A stretch of DNA of 64,000 bases from Cristatella mucedo. Its lineage: Eukaryota; Bryozoa; Phylactolaemata; Cristatellidae. Below the pieces are notes generated by a model, which did no database searches, was not told where the DNA came from, and saw only the letters and a program-made list of their open reading frames with translations. The stretch spans positions 8,445,001-8,509,000 of the forward strand of contig WPIO01000007.1 of assembly GCA_009760855.2 (NCBI GenBank), given 5' to 3'. The position numbers were made by a program, and so were the translations under genes. Numbering within the stretch: position 1 is the first letter of the stretch; every line of letters begins with the position of its first letter. Positions 56,600 through 64,000 of the stretch are shown in pieces.

Positions 56600-57060
56600 A
56601 CCTTCCAAAGCATTTTGATGCCATGGGCGAGATCACATCTCTGTGTTCAAAGTTGTTCCGCCCTAGGGGGACTCGCGCCACTCCGCCCGGCCAACGGGCG
56701 CGCTGAATACCACCTCATTAGCCACTGCAGTTGGAAATTATCGGCTGAATAAGCTGGATTTAATTGCAATGTGTCAGCTGTGATGGCGGGAACCGCTAGC
56801 CCTGCAGCGACCAACTCTCTGCCTGTACGCACGCTATCCACTGTCTCTCTCCCTGTTCTCCCACTCTCTTATCTACTGGCGCTCCGGCGCTGCTGACACG
56901 GCGGCTACTACTGCTACATCCGTATGTACAGTCGCTCGCCTGTGTTGCCTGCGTATGATACAATACAGCCGTAGTCACCACAACTCGCTTGTGTCGAGGG
57001 GGGCTTCGCTCTTCGTCGCGCTGCCATCGCGCACCCGAGCCCCTACAAACTCACTCTTCT
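56600..57060 (-). promoter_or_regulatory. GC-rich stretch, candidate promoter of the PARP14-like gene
   Basis: In an otherwise AT-rich window this stretch is rich in C+G and CpG, for example CCGCCCGGCCAACGGGCGCG near 56681 and several CGCTCG and GGCGC words up to 57060. It lies 350-800 bases upstream of the candidate start exon. It could instead be the left terminal inverted repeat of the Polinton-type element that follows. I see no TATA box in a convincing place. Confidence 0.35.
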
Positions 57061-57297
57061 CACTCACGCCCTCTCCCACCCGCCCATTATGAAATTAAAC
57101 CCAATTTGCAAGATATGATGAATTGTTTTTACCCTTTCCGATAACAACTCCTTACTCGCTCGCAAGTCTGCTCGCTCGCAATGACCTTTTATCGTAAAGT
57201 GCAAAAAACAATTCATCACGCGTGCAAGTGTTGCATTTGAATAAGGATGCTACCTAAAGTCTATTAAAGAAAATAATATTCCCTTATATACCAGAAA

Positions 57298-60200
57298 ATG
57301 CCTTTACGGTTTAGGATAAAGTATTCATTTGCATCTGAGGCAAGGAGGTTGGTGAATATTGACTTTGATGAGGAGGATACAGTTCCCTTCGTTGGTTGGT
57401 TAGGAGGACAAAAAACTGTTGGGTTTACTATCCCAAATGTTACAGGTGGAGGCAATATTTTAACATTTGATTATATCACCAAACGAAACTCTATTGATAT
57501 CAAAGTTTTAAAAGAAAAGTTGCGTTATCAAACAAATAATTTGCTAAGGCAGATTAAAGACTATTGGCCTTTCATTAAAATTCATTTTAAGGTCAATTTT
57601 GAGATAAAGATGTTTGACAATGATGAAATCAAAAAGCGCGGGGTCCAATCAAAGTCTTTATTAATAATAGATGGTGAATCGGCAAATCTGATTTATGGTA
57701 AAGTTAGGAAATCATTAGGCAAAATGCTGAACTGTTTATGAACAACAATCTTGGATCTGGCTGGACTTTCTTAAGGTTCTTTGCTTTCATCGCTTTTTTC
57801 TCAAAGTATATTCCAATAGGTGGAGGATCCTTTATTGAAACTCCAGAATTAATTTTTAATAAAGAAGAAATTTATTACTTATTTAAGAAATGCCGCTGAT
57901 GAATTTTGCACCTTGTAGTGTGTTTTGCTACAGTTAAATCCTATCCTAAATCCTATCCTCCCAAAACGTGGAACTCCCTCCCGACTTGCGTCAGAACATC
58001 CCCTGGCTTGACCACATTTAAAAAGAACTTAAAAACACACCTAATTTAGTGGGCCCCTGTGATTCGTCCTCGATGTGCTTATGCGTGCTGACACTGTGCA
58101 TGCTGCCACTAACCACATTTGCATGCTGACCCTGTGCATGTCACCCCTAACCATGTTATCCATTTTTTTCGTTTATCAAGCATGATAATAATAATAATAA
58201 TAATAATAATGCACTTGATAAAGCGCCCTCAGAGAACTTAATCTCTCTCTAGGCGCTTTACATTTGCTGCAAAGTGAAATGCAATTAAATGGTAAGTAAA
58301 ATCATGCTTGAAAAATAAACAAGATGAATAACATGGTTAGGGGTGTCATGCACGGGGTCAGCATGCAAATGTGGTTAGTGGCAGCATGCACAGTGTCACC
58401 ACGCGTAAGCACATCAAGTACGAATCACAGGGACCCACTAAATGCTGTCCTAAATAGGTGTGTTTTTAAGATCCTTTTAAATGTGGTCAGGTCAGGGGAT
58501 GTTCTGACGCAGGTCGGGAGGGAGTTTCAGGCTTTGGAAGCATACGAACTAAATGCATGGTCTCCAAAGGATATAATATTACTCACCATTCAATTGCATT
58601 TCCCTTTGCAGCAATTGTAAAGCGCCTAGAGAGAGATTGAGTTCTCTGAGGGCGCTTTATCAAGTGCATTATTATTATTATTATTATTATCGAAAGGAAT
58701 AAATGGCACGTTGACGATTTGCAAAAGATTTTAAGGTCTCAATACGTATAACTTTTTGATGAGATTTGGTCTGTTGGCTGGCCAATGAAAGTCAGTGATC
58801 CTGAAAAATTAGCAATGGTTATGAATGTAAGTATAAACATTTATACCTGCGGTTGCAAAGAATCAAGAGCATCTCCGCTTCGGATCGTCAAGAAAGCTGA
58901 TAAAAAGCAAGGGCATTATGTAAACCTGTTACTTCTCACTAAAGGCGACAAACAGTATTATCTTTTAATAACTAATTTCAATGTTTTGTGGATCTGGCAA
59001 AAAATAGTATTATTGCCACAGATGCTTGAATAGGTTTTTCAACAAGGAACAAAAGGACCAACATTTCAAATTATGCGAAGATATAAACACTGAAACCACA
59101 GTCTACCAGATGCCAGAAGCACAAAATAACTGTGTATCTTTCAAGTTTTTCAAAAACCTAAACATGGCTCCCTATATTTTCTATGCGGACTTTAAGTGCC
59201 TTCTAGTTAACAGTGAAAGCCAAACGAAACACGGTTCAACTCATACTCCCTGCTCTGCTGCGCATGCAATCATTGACTGGAAAGAAAAAGTACATCAACA
59301 CTTCACCACATTCGGTCCAAACTGTGTTGCCGATTTTCTGAAGATATTATTTTAAGTAGCTGATTTTTTAAACTCGTCTATCCGAGGAGAATTCTAAATC
59401 AGAAATTTATCCATTAACGGAGGATGGAGAGAATATTTTCTGAAAGGCTTTATTCTGCTAGATTTTCAAAAAGTCGTTTAATAATAAAAAAGAAGGCAAA
59501 AGCATAGTTAAGGATCGTTGCTATTTAAGGAATAAATTCAGAGGCGCACGATTGCAATTTCAAATCTGGCATCGAGTATCGCAAGTGGCAGCTTCCAGTG
59601 TTCTTCCACAACTTCAAAGGATATGATTCTCATATTGTTCTTAAATCACTCGAGAACTTTAGCATTACTGCGGAGCCTATAGCAATATAGCAAACAATCT
59701 GCAGAAGTATATGATGTTGCGAGTTGGAGATTTAATATTTAAAGGACAGTATCCAATTTATATTTGGTTCTTTAGATTTCATTGCTTCAAGGCTTAGGAA
59801 AACTATACAGTGCTTTCCAATTACGCAGAAATACGTAACATAGAAGTATGAAGGCAAAAATGTATATTTATAAGCAACGAAAAGAGAGTATCCTTACGAG
59901 TACATGGATTCCTATGATAGATTCAGTGAAACAGAGTTACCACGCAAAGAAGCTTTCAACTCAAGTGTCTACTTGTCAGAGTTAACGGACGCTGAATACC
60001 AAGAAAGGCAAAGGTCGTATGGAGTGAATGTGCTTGAAAATCGCTTAAAGACACACGTGACTTATATCTGTTAACTGATGTCTTTCTGTTGGCTAATTGT
60101 TTCGAAAGTTTTAGGAAAGAGCTAACTGAAAAGTTAAGGCTCGATACAGAAAATTTCATAACGACACCAAACTCTTCATGGAGCCCTGTTTTTTGGTTTT

Positions 60201-61665
60201 CGGGCACCAGCTTTGAATTATTAACGGATCGTGAGCGTAAAAATATATTTAAAAAGTCAATCCGTGGAGTAATTTGTCAAATAAACTTTCGTCATGTAAA
60301 AGCAAATAATTCTTTCGCTGAGGGATATGATCCAAGAAAGCTCAATGATTGGATAATCTTTCTCGATGCTTGTATTGGATAGTTGATATCCAACGGCGAT
60401 GATGGAAAGATGACCTCAACAAAAGATTGTAGAGTGCTCGCCTGATGAATAGGGAAAAGAGCAAATTCTTGCTTTGCCAGACGATTTTGACAATGGCGCT
60501 TTCTTTGTTGTTGACTTTGAATACGACCCAGAAACGGCAAAAGGGTTACACGATCTTCACAATGATTATCCCTTATGCCCATCAAACAGAGTAGTTGATT
60601 GCAGTGATTTTTCTGCATTTCAAACGAGGTTTAAAACTGGCGCTTGTACTGTTCCAAAGTTGGTTTGTGATTTTACTCCAAAGAAAGACTACTTAGTTAT
60701 TAACTATCGCTAGTCAAAGTTTTGTTTAGCGCATGGAATGAAAGCAACTTTCAGGTTTGAACAGAAACCATGGCTTAAGAAGTATATCGAGATGTGTGCT
60801 GAGATTAAGGTCAAGTTTTATGAAAACAAGTTTCTTCGTAACCTATGGAAGCTAATAATGAGCGCCTCCTTTTATGGCAAAACGTGAGAAAACTTTGAAA
60901 AGAGAGTGAACACTTATATCGTAAACGTAATAGACGAAACTGGCCAAAAGAAGTTAGCTACGTGCATGAGGGATCTAAGGATGACAAACGTTTGAGACTT
61001 CGGTAAAAATTTAACCTTTTTCCAAATGAGCCAACAAACAAAATCGAACAAACAAATATTCGGTGGAACTTCAATTCTTGACCTATCAAAGTTACATTTG
61101 CAAAAATTCTATTACGATGTTCTAAAACCGAAGTATGGCCCAAAAGTTCAATTAATTTACACGGACACTGTTTCTCTAGTATTAAAAGTAGAAACGCCTG
61201 ACATTTATAAGGACATTAAGTCTATGCCAGAATGGTTCCACAGCGATACGATTACAAAGTTCAAAGACAAAGTTTATTGCAAAGTAATAGAAGAAGTCTG
61301 CGCTTTAAGACTAAAGTTTTACTCGTTGAGTTTGCAAAAGGAGGCGGTTAATCAGCTGTCAAAGGAGTAACTTGCACGGTGTTAGGTGAAACTATGGGTC
61401 ACGAAACATTCATTGAACGCTTGACAGATCAGGTGGCTGGTTTCCAGGGAGCAAGTATGGAAGAAATAAGCGAAAAACAACGGCGATCATTCTTCAAGAT
61501 AGTTCAAACAAATTACGAGCTGTATACAGATAACCTTGTTAAAGTAGCTTTAATAGCATTTGAGTCAAAGCGTTATTAGCTTAACTGCGGAGTACACTCG
61601 TACGCCTATGGGCACTATAGAATCGCAGCAACACGAGGCTTCTGCAAAACATACCAAGTTTAATT
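57298..61665 (+). pseudogene. Polinton/Maverick-type family B DNA polymerase, decayed
   Basis: Fragments in changing frames follow the order of protein-primed family B polymerases of Polintons and related viruses. They are: an N-terminal region (57298-57741), shifting frame near 57730 and running on through NNNLGSGW; a 740-base L2 block; the pre-exonuclease region ending YYLLITNFNVL; exonuclease motif I YADFK near 59182, where the usual glutamate is lysine; motif II FFHNFKGYDSH near 59612; and a PYEYMDSYDRF region near 59897. Then come polymerase motif A FLDA near 60361, cut off by a stop; motif B region KLIMSASFYGKT near 60848; motif C YTDTVS near 61158, where the second aspartate is valine; and a C-terminal AYGHYRI. 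Many in-frame stops and the lost catalytic residues mean it cannot be active. Its position at the left end fits the terminal place of polB in such elements. Confidence 0.85.
57950..58690 (+). repeat. L2 3' end inserted in the polymerase, itself split by a second L2 in reverse
   Basis: A plus-strand L2 3' fragment (57950-58188) stops at TTTATCAAGCATGAT and resumes at 58568 with ATATTACTCACCATTC, ending in the hairpin and (ATT)n at 58690. Between them lies a minus-strand L2 3' fragment (58189-58567) beginning with (TAA)n. The order of events is polymerase, then plus L2, then minus L2. The polymerase frame resumes after 58690. Confidence 0.85.
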
Positions 61666-61706
61666 ATGTCATTTTGAAAGAAACAATTACCCTAATATAG
61701 AAGATA

Positions 61707-61898
61707 ATGGCTGACACTCTTCGTGACGAGCCAGAAGAATTTTTCACAGCCCTTGTATCAAAGGAACTCAAGACTCAACTTCCAGCAGAACAAGCATTCT
61801 CAGAGGAACTAGCAATGGAAAGTGATTCCGACTCAGATCCGGATTACGTCTCCAATCAAGAATCTGGATTAAGCACCGAATATGAATCAGAGATTTAA
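61707..61898 (+). CDS. Small acidic ORF in the Polinton-type element
   Basis: A 63-codon ORF beginning MADTLRDEPEEFFTALVSKE and very rich in Asp, Glu and Ser in its second half (SDSDSDPD). A single TAA separates it from further acidic codons (YVSDSVFESDSYSPLESD) in the same frame up to about 61966, so the original protein was probably about 86 residues. It lies in polymerase orientation just downstream. No family is recognised. Confidence 0.4.
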   Translation: MADTLRDEPEEFFTALVSKELKTQLPAEQAFSEELAMESDSDSDPDYVSNQESGLSTEYESEI

Positions 61899-62217
61899 TA
61901 CGTCTCAGATTCTGTTTTTGAATCGGACTCTTATTCTCCACTAGAGAGTGATGTAGAAATTGATTAAAAAATGGATTATTATATAGCACGGACGTTTCTA
62001 GAATTCTTAGTTGTGATCAATCACGGGACCTAGCATTCAAGATTTGTCAGCAAAAATTAAAAGGTGCAGATCCTTAAATCGTCAGGCATTCTCTTGAACA
62101 ACTCATTCCTGATCTAGCTACATACTATCTTGACATCCTAGTGTAGATCTGCGACACTTTTGATAAGCTAATTGAATGCCGAGGTAAAGCAACATCACAG
62201 CCGAAAACAAGAAAAAG

Positions 62218-62733
62218 ATGCCAAAGGCACAAATCACTGATCCGAGTCTAGTAACATCAGGAACTCTTCTGAAAGCATACGTAGATTATCTTGTTACGTC
62301 GAGGATGACCACTTATGACGCACAAACACTTGACTCTGATATATCAGTAATGACAGACACTTCAGTAAAGAAATTCTACCTTGAAGAGTGTGATGCCGAA
62401 GCACAGAAAGTAATTTCTGCTGGTATTACTGAAGTTACTGCTAACCTCGAAGCTACTGTCCGAAGTAAATTTGATGCACTACTAGACACTCTAGGCGAAA
62501 TCTCTGGATACACAACATTGATTTCTAGCCAACTTCCAACTGTATCAACTATTGTCTCCGGAGTATCAGGAATGAAGCCATATATCTCAGGCATTGTGAA
62601 AGACGAGTGCTATGCCATCCTACCAGACATCTCAGATGGAACGAGTGCCAGGCAAAAGACTGCTATTTTTGCTGTTGCTGCATCTTCAACTCCATTTTCT
62701 GCGTCAGGTAGTTCTGCCTCATCGGCTTCATAA
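62218..62733 (+). pseudogene. Serine-rich ORF of the Polinton-type element, cut by an L2 insertion
   Basis: A 171-codon ORF starting MPKAQITDPSLVTSGTLLKA, with a helical N-terminal half and a Ser/Ala-rich end (SASGSSASSAS). The L2 3' fragment at 62733-62832 begins at this point. Matching low-complexity codons (KPASTATLSTA) resume at about 62840 and run on with stops to about 63190, including VSNFKISVFPMGRIEGISAA. It was therefore a longer gene broken by the insertion and by point decay. It may be a structural protein, but no family is recognised. Confidence 0.5.
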
Positions 62734-62832
62734 TAATAATAATAATGCACTTGATAAAACGCCCTCAGATAACTCAATCTCTTTCTAGGCGCTTTACATT
62801 TGCTGCAAAGGGAAGCACGATTAAATGGTCGG
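62733..62832 (-). repeat. L2 3' end inserted in the serine-rich ORF
   Basis: About 100 bases comprising (TAA)n, TGCACTTGATAAAACGCCCTC and the 3' hairpin, stopping at GCACGATTAAATGGTC. It is a minus-strand, strongly 5'-truncated L2 copy, young enough to keep most of the hairpin. Confidence 0.85.
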
Positions 62833-63297
62833 CTAAGCCTGCTTCAACTGCTACTTTATCTACCGCAGTACCGCAATAAAAAACTTTTACTTTTGTATGG
62901 AAAATGATTCCAATAGAAACAAGGTGTACGGATGGATTAATGGTGACGCAAGGTCAACAAGTGTCTAATTTTAAGATTTCCGTTTTTCCAATGGGCCGCA
63001 TTGAAGGCATTAGCGCTGCTTTGCTTGAATCGCTGTAGCTAGTGCTTAAGTACGGAGCTCTAAAGATTCCTTGTACAGATTCAAAGATGTCTGGAATTTT
63101 ATCAAAAGTTCAAGATAGTTTTGTTTTCGAAAAGTTTCTAAAATATCCTAAAATTGAAACAATTGATTCTATAAGATCAGAAGCATACACTAAAAAATAG
63201 TGACATCAAAAAGAATAAAAAAGAGCATTCGATTCAGGTTTGTTCGAAGGATTTACGGAACCGAAAAATGTTTACAGGAAACATTAGATTGGAGGGT

Positions 63298-63990
63298 TTA
63301 AATATCAGAAATTCTGTGTCCTTTGTATGGAAACACAACTGAATTTATTTTTAATAAATTGATGTTAAGCATAAGCATTACCTTTATTCGAAAAGTAAGA
63401 TCCGTTTGACCAGCGTTGAGAGGTAATTCTAGTAATGTATCTATTGTAAAACAATAAGTAAAACATTCTAAAAGAAGGGAATCGTCCACTTAATCACTTG
63501 TTTGTATTTTGAAATTTTTTATGGTAGTTCTTAAAGGAAAATATGTCTGGTATTTATTATTAAAAACTCACTCATAATGATCAACAAGTAAAGTCTGATT
63601 CACATCTTTAAGATAAGTGGGAAGGACAACAATGTTATCACTAAGCTTATATATTGACCCGTTGGGTGAAGTAATAGAAAGGCTAATATATGATTCCTGT
63701 ACCGAACTAACAAGATAGTGATATCCTTCGTAATCAAGATTAAACTAAAAACCTCCTAGTGGCTCGGTCTTTGCTGCTAACCCGAGAAGGTTTGTAATTG
63801 GTATAACAAATTTTTTATAAATAGTTTTTGATATAACGATATCACTTAGCCTTGAAAGAGAATTAGCGCCTCCATTCCCAACATTACTTACGCAAGGCAC
63901 CGTAAGAACCTCAATAAAAGAAAGGGGTTGATCAGAAGGACTATTTCTTAAGTAGCTGCTTGTTAGGTTTTCTCTTGTGAATTCAATCAT
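63298..63990 (-). pseudogene. Converging ORF fragments in the Polinton-type element
   Basis: Minus-strand frames of 81 codons (63990-63745, MIEFTRENLTSSYLRNSPSD) and 63 codons (63489-63298) are linked by coding-like sequence interrupted by stops (SLSITSPNGSIYKLSDNIVV near 63640). Together they suggest one decayed gene of at least 220 residues transcribed towards the serine-rich ORF. No family is recognised. The gene may begin past 64 kb. Confidence 0.35.
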
Positions 63991-64000
63991 TGTTCCACTA

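Larger units (their letters stand above)
57100..64000. mobile_element. Polinton/Maverick-type element, left part, runs off the window
   Basis: The segment holds the decayed polymerase, a short acidic ORF, a serine-rich ORF and converging minus-strand ORFs. Base composition is AT-rich and codons are rich in Lys and Asn, unlike the host exons. No integrase, ATPase, protease or capsid gene was recognised, so these should lie past 64 kb if the element is whole. The left boundary is not fixed; a terminal inverted repeat would start between about 56.7 and 57.25 kb. Confidence 0.7.

Noticed and set aside
56267-56752. 161-codon plus-strand frame in the 5' region
   Set aside because: No recognisable motif, mixed composition, and it runs antisense through the candidate first exon and promoter region.

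Overview
This is intron-rich, AT-rich animal DNA, very probably from an invertebrate. The evidence is split coding exons with standard GT/AG splice sites, tRNA-derived SINEs, L2-type LINEs, a Ty3/Gypsy retrotransposon, a pogo-type DNA transposon and a Polinton/Maverick-type virus-like element. The phylum cannot be fixed from the sequence. There is no bacterial-style gene layout, no CRISPR array and no free-standing RNA gene that I can support.

The backbone is one large gene on the minus strand, running from about 56.25 kb leftwards off the window at position 1. I traced it exon by exon from splice sites and codon phase. It has a probable start exon (56246-56204), a probable RRM exon (54211-54053), a 1359-base exon of KH-like repeats (50825-49467), a first macro domain over three exons plus its tail (44901-30253), and a second, diverged macro domain over four exons (26012-3491). 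The last exon seen (391-204) looks like the start of the linker after the macro domains. This is the architecture of PARP14-type ADP-ribosyltransferases. The expected WWE and catalytic domains would lie beyond position 1. Every junction from 49467 to 391 keeps the reading frame. A GC-rich stretch at 56.6-57.06 kb is a candidate promoter.

The introns are packed with mobile elements. One L2-like LINE family accounts for about 25 fragments, nearly all sharing a 3' hairpin (AAAGCGCC ... GGCGCTTT) and an (ATT)n tail. The best coding copy is at 34713-36650 (minus), directly abutting a decayed Ty3/Gypsy element (36650-40877, minus) that keeps one LTR. An old L2 copy at 11.04-14.66 kb carries three later insertions. 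Two SINE families are present. One of them ends in the same 3' hairpin as the L2, which suggests it borrows the L2 machinery. A second LINE family (three fragments), a dead pogo-like transposase (27.06-27.9 kb) and a PTB-like pseudogene or stray exon (15.5-16.1 kb) complete the intronic load. About 4 kb at 20.4-24.5 kb holds coding-looking fragments I cannot classify.

Right of the gene, from about 57.1 kb to the window edge, lies a Polinton-type element. It has a decayed protein-primed family B DNA polymerase (57298-61665, many stops and frameshifts, key residues changed), a small acidic ORF, a serine-rich ORF cut by an L2 insertion, and a converging minus-strand ORF set. More of its genes are expected past 64 kb.
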